A stretch of 64,000 nt of DNA from Nonomuraea pusilla. Its GTDB lineage: Bacteria > Actinomycetota > Actinomycetes > Streptosporangiales > Streptosporangiaceae. Location: positions 62,001-126,000 of the forward strand of contig NZ_FOBF01000021.1 in assembly GCF_900109355.1 (NCBI RefSeq), written 5' to 3'. Each line of letters begins with the position of its first letter. Within the stretch, counting starts at the first letter, position 1. A program made the position numbers and the translations under genes. Shown here piece after piece: positions 25,665-34,454 of this stretch. The notes beneath the pieces are model-generated. The model saw only the letters and a program-made list of their open reading frames with translations. It had not been told where the DNA came from and ran no database searches.

Positions 25665-25766
25665 CGAAAGGGTGACGGGAACGAGAAAGGGTGACGCCGC
25701 GCACGCGACGTCACCCTTTCTCCACTCGTCCCAGGTGAGGCCGCACGGCGACGTCACCCTTTCTCC
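25665..25766. terminator. Bidirectional terminator with duplicated arms
   Basis: GAGAAAGGGTGACG (25683-25696) pairs perfectly with CGTCACCCTTTCTC (25709-25722) over 12 bases. A second left arm (GAAAGGGTGACGG, from 25665) and a second right arm (GCGACGTCACCCTTTCTCC, 25748-25766) allow alternative pairings. It separates the secreted protein gene from the convergent asd. Confidence 0.85.
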
Positions 25767-25804
25767 ACCCGTTCCGGGTCATCCACCCGGTTCCGGGTTT
25801 CGCG

Positions 25805-26866
25805 TCAGAACTCGGCGGCCACCAGCTCGGCGATCTCGGCCGCGTTCAGGGCCGCGCCCTTGCGCAGGTTGTCGCCGCACACGAACAGGTCGAGCGTGTT
25901 CGGGAAGTCCAGCGCCTGACGGATGCGGCCCACGTACGTCGGGTCGGTTCCCACGACGTCCAGCGGCGTCGGGAAGACGCCGTTCTCCGGGTCGTCCACG
26001 AGCACGACCGTCGGCGCCGCCTCCAGCACGCGGTGCGCGTCGGCCACCGTGATCTCACGCTCGAAGCGGGCGTGCACGGCCAGCGAGTGCGTGGTGATGA
26101 CCGGGACCCGCACGCAGGTCGCCGAGACCTTCAGGTCGGGGATGCCGAGGATCTTGCGCGACTCGTTGCGCAGCTTCAGCTCCTCGGAGGCCCAGCCGCC
26201 GTCCTTGTACGACCCCGCCCACGGCACCACGTTGAACGCGATCGGCGCCGGGAACGGCGACTCCTCGGGCAGCTTGTTGGCGAGGACCTTGCGCACGTCG
26301 CCGGCCGACTGGCCCACCGTGCGGTCGCCCGCCAGCGCCTCGACCTCGTCGTACAGCCGGGCCGAGCCCGCCACGCCCGCGCCGGAGACCGCCTGGTAGG
26401 AGGCCACGACGAGCTCCTTCAGCGTGAACTCGGCGTGCAGCGCGCCCATGGCCGCCATCATCGACAGGGTCGTGCAGTTGGGCGTCGAGATGATGTTGCG
26501 CGGCCTGTCGCGCGCGTCCAGCGGGTTGACCTCGGGCACGACCAGCGGCACGTCCGGGTCCATGCGGAACGTGCCGGACTTGTCGATGGCGATCGCGCCG
26601 CGCTCGGCCGCGATCGGCACCCACACCGCCGACACCTCGTCGGGCACGTCGAAGATGGCGATGTCGATGCCGTCGAACACCTCGGGCGCCAGCGCCTGCA
26701 CGACGACGTCCTCGCCGCGTACCTTGAGCACCTTGCCGGCCGAGCGGGGGGAGGCGACGAGACGCACCTCGCCCCAGATGTCCTCGCGGGTCGAGACGAT
26801 GTCCCGCATGACGGTGCCCACAGCGCCGGTGGCGCCGATCAGAGCGAGATTGGGCCTGCTGCTCAT
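25805..26866 (-). CDS. asd: Aspartate-semialdehyde dehydrogenase
   Basis: 353 residues. Catalyses the NADPH-dependent reduction of aspartyl phosphate, the second step to lysine/DAP, threonine and methionine. The Rossmann motif LALIGATGAVGTVM is at residues 8-20, the nucleophile Cys131 is in STPNCTTLS, and the base His is in VPVITTHSLAVHARFE. The actinobacterial single-chain length is normal. The ATG overlaps the lysC stop in the form ATGA, so the two are translationally coupled, matching their consecutive reactions. A strong bidirectional hairpin ends the operon. Confidence 0.96.
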   Translation of the reverse strand: MSSRPNLALIGATGAVGTVMRDIVSTREDIWGEVRLVASPRSAGKVLKVRGEDVVVQALAPEVFDGIDIAIFDVPDEVSAVWVPIAAERGAIAIDKSGTFRMDPDVPLVVPEVNPLDARDRPRNIISTPNCTTLSMMAAMGALHAEFTLKELVVASYQAVSGAGVAGSARLYDEVEALAGDRTVGQSAGDVRKVLANKLPEESPFPAPIAFNVVPWAGSYKDGGWASEELKLRNESRKILGIPDLKVSATCVRVPVITTHSLAVHARFEREITVADAHRVLEAAPTVVLVDDPENGVFPTPLDVVGTDPTYVGRIRQALDFPNTLDLFVCGDNLRKGAALNAAEIAELVAAEF

Positions 26867-27384
26867 CGTCCTGAACCTCCATACACCACGGCTTCGACCT
26901 GGTCGGCGTCGAGATCGAAGGCCCGGTGGGCGGCCGCCACGGCCGCGTCGACACCGTCCTGGCCCACGATCACGGAGATGCGGATCTCCGAGGTGGAGAT
27001 CATCTCGATGTTGACCCCCGCGTCGGCGAGGGCCGCGAAGAACGTCGCCGTGACGCCGGGGTGCGAGCGCATGCCCGCGCCGATCAGCGACACCTTCCCG
27101 ATCTGGTCGTCGAAGAGCAGCGACTCGTAGGCGATCTGGCCCTGGATCTTCTTCAGCGCCCCCAGCGCCGTCTGCGCGTCGGCCGTGGGGAGCGTGAAGG
27201 AGATGTCCGTGCGGCCCGTGGCCGCGGCCGAGACGTTCTGCACGATCATGTCAATGTTGATCTCGGCGTCGGCGAGCGTTTTGAAGATCGCGGCAGCCTC
27301 GCCGACCTTGTCGGGAACCCCGACAACGGTGATCTTGGCCTCGCTCCGGTCGTGCGCGACGCCGGAGATGATCGGCTGCTCCAT
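26863..27384 (-). other. lysC: Internal start for the aspartokinase beta subunit
   Basis: ATG 27384 (MEQPIISGVAHDRSEAKITV) is preceded by GAAGGA six bases upstream. The resulting 173-residue ACT-domain chain matches the roughly 172-residue beta subunit of Corynebacterium aspartokinase in size and starting point. Confidence 0.8.
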
Positions 27385-28137
27385 CTCGGTTCCTTCGGTG
27401 TAAGGGTCGGAGACGACCCACGTGCCTTCCCTGGTGCTGAACGAGCTGCGTACGTGAATCGGCAGGTTGAACCGGCGAGCGTACTCCACGCAGCGCAGGT
27501 GCAGGATCTTCGCGCCGCAGGCCGCCATCTCCATCATCTCGTCGTACGAGATCCTGGGGATCTGCTGGGCGGCGGGCACGATCCGCGGGTCGGCGGTGAA
27601 GACGCCGTCGACGTCGGTGTAGATCTCGCACACGTCGGCCTCGAGCGCCGCCGCCAGGGCCACCGCGGTCGTGTCGGAGCCGCCGCGGCCCAGCGTGGTG
27701 ATGTCCTTGGTGTCCTGCGACACGCCCTGGAACCCGGCCACGATCGCGATGTGACCCTGGTCGATCGCCTCGCGGATGCGGCCGGGCGTCACGTCGATGA
27801 TGCGGGCCTTGCCGTGGGTGGAGTCGGTGATCACACCCGCCTGCGAGCCCGTGAACGAACGGGCCTCGTGGCCGAGGTTGGCGATCGCCATCGCCAGCAG
27901 GGCCATCGAGATGCGCTCGCCCGAGGTCAGTAGCATGTCGAGCTCGCGGCCCGGAGGCAGCGGCGACACCTGCTCGGCCAGGTCGAGGAGCTCGTCCGTC
28001 GTGTCGCCCATGGCGGAGACGATCACGACGACGTCGTTGCCGGCTTTTTTCGTCGCGACGATCCGCTGCGCGACCCGCTTGATGCAGGACGCGTCGGCGA
28101 CGGACGAACCACCGTACTTTTGCACAACGAGCGCCAC
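26863..28137 (-). CDS. lysC: Aspartate kinase (overlapping alpha/beta subunits)
   Basis: 424 residues. Kinase domain: VVQKYGGSSVADASCIKRVA at the N-terminus, TSGERISMALLAMA, TLGRGGSDTTAVALA, then two ACT domains (from about residue 255) that bind lysine/threonine for feedback inhibition. The GTG start has GGGAG 6 bp upstream. In actinobacteria the same gene also makes a beta subunit from an internal start; that start is visible here at 27384 and is listed separately. Asd follows with a 4-bp overlap. The regulatory positions in the ACT domains look wild type by eye (GRTDISFTLP, EIRISVIV), so feedback control is expected. Confidence 0.96.
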   Translation of the reverse strand: MALVVQKYGGSSVADASCIKRVAQRIVATKKAGNDVVVIVSAMGDTTDELLDLAEQVSPLPPGRELDMLLTSGERISMALLAMAIANLGHEARSFTGSQAGVITDSTHGKARIIDVTPGRIREAIDQGHIAIVAGFQGVSQDTKDITTLGRGGSDTTAVALAAALEADVCEIYTDVDGVFTADPRIVPAAQQIPRISYDEMMEMAACGAKILHLRCVEYARRFNLPIHVRSSFSTREGTWVVSDPYTEGTEMEQPIISGVAHDRSEAKITVVGVPDKVGEAAAIFKTLADAEINIDMIVQNVSAAATGRTDISFTLPTADAQTALGALKKIQGQIAYESLLFDDQIGKVSLIGAGMRSHPGVTATFFAALADAGVNIEMISTSEIRISVIVGQDGVDAAVAAAHRAFDLDADQVEAVVYGGSGR

Positions 28138-28220
28138 GAGAGTCTCCCGGTTTGGACTGTGAGCTGCCAGTCTACTGGGGGCCTCTCATGCACCGGATGG
28201 TCCATACCACTATGTGGGAA

Positions 28221-28751
28221 TCACACGGTGGTGACTTCCTCCGCGACGTCCAGACGGGAATGGGCGGCGAGCGCCTGAAGTGCCCGCATGGCCGCTCCCG
28301 CGTGGTTTCCCCAGGTGTTGAAGTAGGAGTACTGCCACCACCACAGCGCCTCGTGCGGGCGCCCCGCGTGGTAGTGCCGCAACCCGTGGATGAGGTCGGC
28401 CGCGACCGCCGTGAGGTCGTCGGACAGCCGGTACGGCGTCACCCCCGTGTCCTTGTACGGGTCGAACACCTCGGCGTAGTCGTCGACCGGCCCCAGCCGC
28501 TCGGCCAGGGCCGTGCGCACGCCGTCGATGTCGGGGTCCTCGCTCATGGGCGGCTCGGAGTTCTCGGACAGGATGACGTCCCGGTTGGCGCCGAGCTTGG
28601 CCCCCGCCAGACTCATCTGCGCGACCTCGACCAGGAGCAGCGACCAGATGGCGTCGCCGCCCTCGCCCCCGGCGACCCTGGTGAGGCCGTCCACGTAGTT
28701 CTGCGCGTGCACGGCGATCTCCGCCGCCAGCTCGCTCCACTGGTCAGACAT
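28221..28751 (-). CDS. DUF5063 domain-containing protein
   Basis: 176 residues. I recognise the DUF5063 pattern: MSDQWSELAAEIAVHAQNYV, WSLLLVEVAQMSLAGAKLGA, and the Trp-rich RPHEALWWWQYSYFNTWGNH near residue 145. Helical, acidic, no signal peptide; function unknown. It overlaps the recR stop by 8 bp and sits between recR and lysC, a position conserved in many actinobacteria, so it is probably part of the ybaB-recR operon. A role beside recombination repair is only a guess from context. Confidence 0.82.
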   Translation of the reverse strand: MSDQWSELAAEIAVHAQNYVDGLTRVAGGEGGDAIWSLLLVEVAQMSLAGAKLGANRDVILSENSEPPMSEDPDIDGVRTALAERLGPVDDYAEVFDPYKDTGVTPYRLSDDLTAVAADLIHGLRHYHAGRPHEALWWWQYSYFNTWGNHAGAAMRALQALAAHSRLDVAEEVTTV

Positions 28752-29343
28752 CCAGCAGCCTCCGTCCTTCGAACGCGCGGCCCAAGGTCACCTCGTCGGC
28801 GTACTCGAGGTCACCGCCCACAGGCAGACCGCTGGCCAGTCGTGTCACTTTCACGCCCATCGGCTTGACGAGCCGGGCGAGGTAGGTGGCCGTCGCCTCC
28901 CCTTCGAGATTGGGGTCGGTGGCGAGGATCAACTCGGTGACGCGGCCGTCGGCCAGCCGGGTCATCAGCTCGCGGATGCGCAGGTCGTCGGGGCCGATGC
29001 CGTCGATCGGGCTGATCGCGCCGCCGAGAACGTGGTAGGTGCCGCGGAACTCGCGCGTCTTCTCGATCGCCACGACGTCCTTCGACTCCTCGACCACGCA
29101 GATCACGTGCGTGTCGCGTCGCGGGTCGCGGCAGATGCGGCACTCCTCCTCGGAGGCCACGTTGCCGCAGACCCGGCAGAACCGGGTCTTCTCCTTGACC
29201 TCCAGCAGCGCGTGCGCCAGCCGCTTGACGTCGGCCGGATCGGCCGACAGCAGGTGGAAGGCGATGCGCTGGGCGCTCTTGGGACCGACCCCGGGCAGCA
29301 GCCCGAGCTCGTCGATCAGGTTCTGTACGACACCCTCGTACAT
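28744..29343 (-). CDS. recR: Recombination mediator protein RecR
   Basis: 199 residues, the usual length. An N-terminal helix-hairpin-helix (LGLLPGVGPKSAQRIAFHLL), the four-cysteine zinc finger FCRVCGNVASEEECRIC, a Toprim domain with CVVEESKDVVAIEKTREFRG and DPNLEGEATATYLARL, and the C-terminal Walker-B-like region are all present. RecR works with RecO/RecF to load RecA on SSB-coated gaps. It lies 2 bp downstream of ybaB and overlaps DUF5063 downstream. Confidence 0.96.
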   Translation of the reverse strand: MYEGVVQNLIDELGLLPGVGPKSAQRIAFHLLSADPADVKRLAHALLEVKEKTRFCRVCGNVASEEECRICRDPRRDTHVICVVEESKDVVAIEKTREFRGTYHVLGGAISPIDGIGPDDLRIRELMTRLADGRVTELILATDPNLEGEATATYLARLVKPMGVKVTRLASGLPVGGDLEYADEVTLGRAFEGRRLLDV

Positions 29344-29345
29344 GC

Positions 29346-29696
29346 CTAGAACCCTGGCAGCTGTCCGAGGCCGCCGCCACCGAGGCCCTGGGCGAGCGGG
29401 CCGAGTTTCTCCTGCTGCAGCTCCGCGGCCGCCCGTACCGCGTCGCGGACCGCGGCGATCACCAGGTCGGCGATCGTGTCCGCGGTGTCCTGCTTGTCCC
29501 CGCTGTCGATCACGCTGGGGTCGATCTTGAGTTCCAGCAGCTCGCCCGAGCCGTTGACGATGGCCGTGACCAGGCCGCCGCCTGATGAGCCCTCGATCTG
29601 CGCGTCGTTGAGCTCCTGCTGGGCGCTCACGAGCTGCTGCTGCATGAGCTGAGCCTGCTCCAGCAGCTGCTGCAGGTTGACATCCCCTGGGTTCAC
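29346..29696 (-). CDS. YbaB/EbfC family nucleoid-associated protein
   Basis: 116 residues. GTG 29696 is chosen because GAGGAG lies 9 bp upstream. The N-terminal helix is Gln/Leu-rich (LQQLLEQAQLMQQQLVSAQQ), followed by SGGGLVTAIVNGSGELLELKIDPS, the core of the YbaB fold, and a Gly-rich tail. These proteins form dimers that bind DNA without strict sequence preference. It is usually encoded between dnaX and recR; here recR is adjacent but dnaX is 2.2 kb away. Confidence 0.93.
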   Translation of the reverse strand: MNPGDVNLQQLLEQAQLMQQQLVSAQQELNDAQIEGSSGGGLVTAIVNGSGELLELKIDPSVIDSGDKQDTADTIADLVIAAVRDAVRAAAELQQEKLGPLAQGLGGGGLGQLPGF

Positions 29697-30005
29697 CGTC
29701 GTGCGCTCCTCGTGGCTCCGCATGTATGACTGCCACGAGCCTACGGGGTTTGGGCCTCTGCATGTACTGCGGGCATCCCATGTCTTTTCCGTCATTGGCC
29801 GGGCCCCGGCCCCCCTCCAGTGTCCGGGACCCGGCCATCGCGCCTGACGGAGCGGCCGCACCACGCCGACGCGTTGCCATGAACGGTAGACCTCCCGAGG
29901 TTGCACACACGTTGCGTTCATTCAATCACCCTTCGCAATCCCCCTGAAGAGGTTGCGCCAATCGCCCATAAGACGGATGCTCTAAGCGACTACCTGGAGT
30001 GACCA
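29697..30005. other. Divergent promoter region, 309 bp
   Basis: It must hold the promoters of ybaB-recR (minus) and of the GAF regulator (plus). A perfect GGCCGGG/CCCGGCC palindrome lies near 29797-29811. From 29895 the sequence becomes AT-richer and GTTGC recurs three times (29900-29955), which may be an operator. TGGAG precedes the GAF gene start. Confidence 0.45.
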
Positions 30006-31409
30006 ATGAGTTACGCCCCTTTCACCGCGTACTCCCGGCTTCTGCGCGGAACGCACGAGCCCGCGGCGGCAGGCGAGGCGTGGTCGCAGCCCCGCCGGGT
30101 GATCACCACCTCATGGCGGCGCTCCATACGCGCCGGCATCGACCCCGACCTCGAAAGCGCCCCCCTCACCCACGACATGTCCCACGTCAACGACGCCCGC
30201 GACTCCCACCCCCTCCGCCCGCTGCTGCCCCTGCTCGCTCAGACGCTGTCCGGGCTCACCGACCACGTCGTCCTCGTGACCGACCGCGACGGCACCGTGC
30301 TGTGGCGCGACGGCAGCCGCGACGTCGCCCGCCGCGCCGACGACGTCGGACTCGCCGACGGGCACCAGTGGGCCGAGACCAGCGTCGGCACCAACGGCAT
30401 CGGCACCGCGCTCGCCACCCGGCGGCCCGTGCACGTCTACAGCGACGAGCACCTCATGCGCGTACTGCACGTCTGGTCCTGCAGCGCGGCCCCCATCACC
30501 GACCCCGACTCGGGCGAACTGCTCGGCTGCGTCGACGTCAGCGACACCGCGGCCAGCCTCCACCCCGCCACCCTCGCCCTCGTCGCCGCCGCGGCCAAGC
30601 TGGCCGAGGCCCAGCTCGCGCTGCGCATGCACGAGCGCGACGAGCGGCTGCGCCGCCGCTTCGAGTCGCTGCGCGGCCGTCCCGGCATCCTGCTCTCACC
30701 CACAGGACGGGTCATCGCCGGCGACCCCGCCGGCACCCTCGGCGACCGCGTCCCCGTGCCGGGCGCCGGGCGCCGCACCGTGCTGCGCGACGGGCGCGTC
30801 GCCCAGCTCGAACCCTTCTCCGAGGGCTACCTCCTGCGCGCCGCGCCCGCCGCGCCCCCGGCGTCGCTGCGGCTGTCCTTCCTAGGCGAGGGCCCGCCCA
30901 GGATCAGGCACGGCGACCACGAGCGGCCGCTCTCGCTGCGGCACGCCGAGATCCTCGCCCTCCTCGCGCTCCACCCCCGCGGCCTCACCGCCGAGCAGCT
31001 CTCCTTCCACCTGTACGGCGACACCGGCAACCCCGTCACCATCAGGGCCGAGATCCACCGGCTGCGCACCTGGTTCGGCGACGCCGTCGCGGCCAAGCCG
31101 TACCGGCTGGCCTGCCCGGTCGAGGCCGACTTCCTGGCGTTGCGCGCGCTGCTGTCGTCCGGCGAACCTGCCGCGCTGGCGCGCGCCTACACGGGGCCGC
31201 TGCTGCCGCGGTCGGAGTCGCCCGAGATCAGGCGCGAACGCGACGAACTGGAGGTCCAGGTACGGTCCTGCCTGCTGCGCAAGGGCTCCCCCGACGACCT
31301 GTGGGCGTACGCGCAGACACCGAACGGACGCGACGACTACGAGGTGCTGGAACGCCTGGCCACCCTCCCCGGCCCACGCTCCGCCGCCGCCCAGACCCGC
31401 CTCCACTGA
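30006..31409 (+). CDS. GAF domain-containing transcriptional regulator
   Basis: 467 residues. The N-terminal part resembles the sensor half of sigma-54-activator-like actinobacterial regulators: ITTSWRRSIRAGIDPDLE, then a GAF domain (about 85-200; VVLVTDRDGTVLWRDGS, WAETSVGTNGIGTALATRRP, HVWSCSAAPITDPDSGELLG). There is no AAA+ domain; the C-terminal 190 residues contain a winged-helix-like segment (LSLRHAEILALLALHPRGLT, TIRAEIHRLRTWFG). In relatives this class often controls an aldehyde dehydrogenase gene; none is adjacent here. ATG 30006 has TGGAG upstream. It interrupts the common dnaX-ybaB-recR order. Confidence 0.8.
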   Translation: MSYAPFTAYSRLLRGTHEPAAAGEAWSQPRRVITTSWRRSIRAGIDPDLESAPLTHDMSHVNDARDSHPLRPLLPLLAQTLSGLTDHVVLVTDRDGTVLWRDGSRDVARRADDVGLADGHQWAETSVGTNGIGTALATRRPVHVYSDEHLMRVLHVWSCSAAPITDPDSGELLGCVDVSDTAASLHPATLALVAAAAKLAEAQLALRMHERDERLRRRFESLRGRPGILLSPTGRVIAGDPAGTLGDRVPVPGAGRRTVLRDGRVAQLEPFSEGYLLRAAPAAPPASLRLSFLGEGPPRIRHGDHERPLSLRHAEILALLALHPRGLTAEQLSFHLYGDTGNPVTIRAEIHRLRTWFGDAVAAKPYRLACPVEADFLALRALLSSGEPAALARAYTGPLLPRSESPEIRRERDELEVQVRSCLLRKGSPDDLWAYAQTPNGRDDYEVLERLATLPGPRSAAAQTRLH

Positions 31410-31904
31410 CCACCGGCGAGTCCACCGGACACCCCTCCGCGGTCAGGACGACCTCCGCCGACCACGGGCAAACCCCCGAGACGCCCCTCTGCAGTGGCGG
31501 GCGACCTCCACTCCACCACCGACCGAACCGCCCCCACCGACCACCGGCAAACCCGCCAGACGCTCCCCCACAGCCGGGGGGGCGACCCCCGCCCCCGAGA
31601 CGCTCCCCTGCTCTGACCCGCCGCCCCACACCCCCGACGGGCGCGGGTGACGCGGTGCGTGTCGGGCTCGAAACCGCGCGGCGGCGGATCGGGGCGGTGC
31701 AACCCCCGGGAGCGGGTGCCGGGCCGCGGCTGAAGGACTGCCGGGAGAGCGCCGCGCCACGTCCAGCAGCGACGCGAGGGCGCCGAGATTGGCCAGCGCC
31801 GCTCGGGCGCACCCGGCCGGGCAGCCCGGAGAGGCGGCGCGCCGCCGCAAGGGCACCAGGGTGGGCCTGCTCCACCCCTGCCGGTCGCCGGGGCGGATCA
31901 CGGG
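31410..31904. repeat. 495-bp GC-rich gap with degenerate ~50-bp repeats
   Basis: From 31410 to about 31600 three loosely related units recur, each with GACCAC[CG]GGC[AG]A, then a CC[CG][CG][AG]GA[CG][AG]C block and GGCGACC. Beyond 31620 the sequence is unique, G+C-rich and open in several frames without recognisable product. No gene is called between the GAF regulator and dnaX, which converge here. Confidence 0.5.
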
Positions 31905-34232
31905 CTAGGTGTGGTCGATCTCGCCGATGACCTGGGCTCCCAGCTCCCGTTGCAGGAGCGCCATGCCGGAGACGGCGTCCACGTCGGCGTCGGCGTCGTT
32001 CAGCGGGTCGACGTCGTCGACGTCAGCCTTGGAGCGTCCCGGGATCGCGTCGGGCCAGGCCGCCGCCGAGCCCCTGCCGCCGGCGGAACGCGGGCCGGCC
32101 TGCGCCGCCGCCTTCGCCGCCGAGCGCGCCGCCGCCAGCCCGCCGCCCCTGGGAGCGGATCCGTTGGCGGGTGCGGTCTTCGCGGCCACGGTCCTGGTGG
32201 GGTCGGGCATGGGCGGGGAGTCCTGCACGTAGTCGTCGGGCGCGTCGGGCCACGACTCGTCCGTGGTGGCGCGCGCCGCGTCGCCCGCGGCCGGAGGGCG
32301 GCCCGGGTCCTGAGCGCCGCCGCGGTCCTCCTGCGGCGCGCCGTGCGACCCCGAGCGCCCCTGCGGGCCGGGGTGCGCCCCCTGGCCGCCCTGAGCGCCC
32401 GCCGGGGCGCCCGCCGCGCTCTGCGGCTGCGACGCGGGCGGCTGGGCCGGCGCCTGGGCGGGCGGTCGTGCCGGGCCCCTGGACGCCTGCGGCGCCGGGG
32501 TACCGCCGACGACGGCCTCCACGCGCCACGTCCCGCCGAGGACGTCGCCCAGCACCCCGGCCACGACGGCGTCCTTGCCGCCGCCCGTGAAGTTCTTCAT
32601 CGCGCCGACCTGGGCGAAGCCGAGCGTGACGATGTTGCCCTCGACGCCCACCACCTGGGCGTTGGTGCTGACGTTCGCCCAGACCACGATGCTGCGCTGC
32701 TTGAGGGCGGCGAGCACGGCCGGCCACTGCTGCTGGACGCCGCCCGTGCCGCCGGCCGCGGGAGCGGCGGGGGCCTGCGGGGCGTCGTACGCGGGCGCCG
32801 CAGGGGTGGAGGCCGGGGCGGGGGCGCCCGGACGGGCGGGCTCCGGCCAGTCGTCGTCACCCTGGCGGGCGGCGGGCGGCTGCGCGCCGGACGGCTCGCC
32901 CGCCCCCGGACCCGTGCCCGCCGGAGCCGCGGACCCCTGGGAGGCGGGCGCGGGAACGGAAGCCGGAGGGGACACAGGCGCCGAGGACGCCGGGACCGGC
33001 GCGGCAGCAGGAACGGCGACGGGGGCGGCGGCGGGAACGGTCGGGGCCGCCGCGCGCCCCGCCATCTGGGCCACCGCCGCGCCGCGCTCCAGCCGCTCCA
33101 GGCGGGCCAGCAGCGCCTCCTCGCCCTGCGCGGCCCCCGGCAGCAGCACGCGGGCGCACATCAGCTCCAGCAGCAGGCGCGGCGAGGTCGCGCCGCGCAT
33201 CTCCGTCAGGCCCGCGTTGAACACCTCGGCCGCGCGCGTCAGCTCGGCCGGCCCCATGGACGACGCCTGCGCCACCAGCCGGTCCAGCTCGTCGGCCGGA
33301 CGGTCGAGCAGCCCGCTCGACACCGCCTCGGGGACGTTCGCCAGGATCACCAGGTCGCGGAAGCGTTCGAGCAGGTCGGCGGCGAACCTGCGCGGGTCGT
33401 GCCCGCCCTCGATCACCCGGTTGACCGCGTGGAAGACGGCCGCGCCGTCGCGCGCCGCGAACGCGTTCACGACCTCGTCGAGCAGGTCGCCGTCGGTGTA
33501 GCCGAGCAGCGAGACGGCCTTGGCGTACGTGATGCCGTCGTCCTCCGCCCCCGCGAGGAGCTGGTCGAGGATGGACAGCGAGTCACGCGCCGAGCCCGCG
33601 CCCGCCCGCACGACGAGCGGCAGGGCGTTCGGCTCGAACGGGACGCTCTCGGAGGTGAGGATCTCCTCCAGCAGCGCCCTGAGCGTCGCGGGCGGCATCA
33701 GCCTGAACGGGTAGTGGTGGGTACGCGACTTGATCGTGCCGATGACCTTCTCCGGCTCGGTCGTCGCGAAGATGAACTTGAGGTGCGGCGGGGGCTCCTC
33801 GACGAGCTTGAGCAGCGCGTTGAACCCCTCGCGGGTCACCATGTGCGCCTCGTCGATGATGTAGATCTTGTAGCGCGCGGAGACGGGGGCGAAGAAGGCC
33901 CGCTCGCGCAGGTCGCGCGCGTCGTCCACGCCGCCGTGCGAGGCGGCGTCGATCTCGATGACGTCGAGGTGGCCGGGGCCGGTGGGAGCGAGCGCCACGC
34001 AGGACTCGCAGACGCCGCACGGGTCGGGCGTCGGCCCCTGCTCGCAGTTCAGCGAGCGGGCCAGGATGCGGGCGCTGGACGTCTTGCCGCAGCCGCGCGG
34101 GCCGCTGAAGAGGTACGCGTGGTTGATGCGGCCGCTGCGCAGGGCCTGCCGCAGCGGATCGGTGACGTGTTCCTGACCCTTGACCTCTGCGAACGTACCG
34201 GGCCGGTACTTGCGGTAAAGCGCGAGGCTCAT
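31905..34232 (-). CDS. dnaX: DNA polymerase III subunits gamma/tau
   Basis: 775 residues. Clamp-loader ATPase: MSLALYRKYRPGTFAEVKGQ, Walker A GPRGCGKTSSARI, the four-cysteine zinc module LNCEQGPTPDPCGVCESC, Walker B YIIDEAHMV and LLKLVEEPPPHLKFIFATTE, sensor-type GAGSARDSLSILDQLL. After about residue 390 comes a long Pro/Ala-rich region interrupted by a conserved folded block (WPAVLAALKQRSIVVWANVS) and an acidic C-terminus. It loads the sliding clamp and dimerises polymerase III. No A-rich slippery site is apparent, so a separate gamma product by frameshift is not expected. The SRP RNA gene lies just upstream on the same strand. Confidence 0.95.
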   Translation of the reverse strand: MSLALYRKYRPGTFAEVKGQEHVTDPLRQALRSGRINHAYLFSGPRGCGKTSSARILARSLNCEQGPTPDPCGVCESCVALAPTGPGHLDVIEIDAASHGGVDDARDLRERAFFAPVSARYKIYIIDEAHMVTREGFNALLKLVEEPPPHLKFIFATTEPEKVIGTIKSRTHHYPFRLMPPATLRALLEEILTSESVPFEPNALPLVVRAGAGSARDSLSILDQLLAGAEDDGITYAKAVSLLGYTDGDLLDEVVNAFAARDGAAVFHAVNRVIEGGHDPRRFAADLLERFRDLVILANVPEAVSSGLLDRPADELDRLVAQASSMGPAELTRAAEVFNAGLTEMRGATSPRLLLELMCARVLLPGAAQGEEALLARLERLERGAAVAQMAGRAAAPTVPAAAPVAVPAAAPVPASSAPVSPPASVPAPASQGSAAPAGTGPGAGEPSGAQPPAARQGDDDWPEPARPGAPAPASTPAAPAYDAPQAPAAPAAGGTGGVQQQWPAVLAALKQRSIVVWANVSTNAQVVGVEGNIVTLGFAQVGAMKNFTGGGKDAVVAGVLGDVLGGTWRVEAVVGGTPAPQASRGPARPPAQAPAQPPASQPQSAAGAPAGAQGGQGAHPGPQGRSGSHGAPQEDRGGAQDPGRPPAAGDAARATTDESWPDAPDDYVQDSPPMPDPTRTVAAKTAPANGSAPRGGGLAAARSAAKAAAQAGPRSAGGRGSAAAWPDAIPGRSKADVDDVDPLNDADADVDAVSGMALLQRELGAQVIGEIDHT

Positions 34233-34268
34233 GCGACCATCCCGCCTGCGAGGGGGCTCCCAACGAAG

Positions 34269-34357
34269 AGACCCCTCGCACACCCGCCAGAGCCCGCTTA
34301 TCCTTGCTGCCTTCCGGCCCTGGGGAGGTTCACAGGATGACGCCGCGCGAGGGGTCC
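34269..34357 (-). ncRNA. ffs: Signal recognition particle RNA, small bacterial type
   Basis: Read on the minus strand, the apical domain is unmistakable: GTGAACCTCCCCAGG, then CCGGAAGGCAGCAAGG with the GGAA tetraloop region and asymmetric loop. The ends pair as GACCCCTCGC with GCGAGGGGTC over 10 bp (34347-34356 with 34270-34279). About 88 nt, the usual size for actinobacterial 4.5S-like RNA. It binds Ffh for membrane-protein targeting. It lies 37 bp upstream of dnaX, a common place for it. Confidence 0.93.
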
Positions 34358-34454
34358 ACGGACAGTCTAGCCGGACCCGGCAGTGCTCGCTCCCGCTCCA
34401 CGGCTGCCAAATTCATGGTCTCGACAACCCGCGAAGTCCGGTAAGCTCGTCGGC

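Noticed and set aside
31443..31901. 152-codon minus-strand frame just downstream of dnaX
   Set aside because: Composition is low-complexity, it runs into the degenerate repeats and shows no domain. Treated as non-coding.
31905..34232. Programmed frameshift in dnaX producing gamma
   Set aside because: No A-rich slippery heptamer is visible at the expected place near the end of the ATPase domains.
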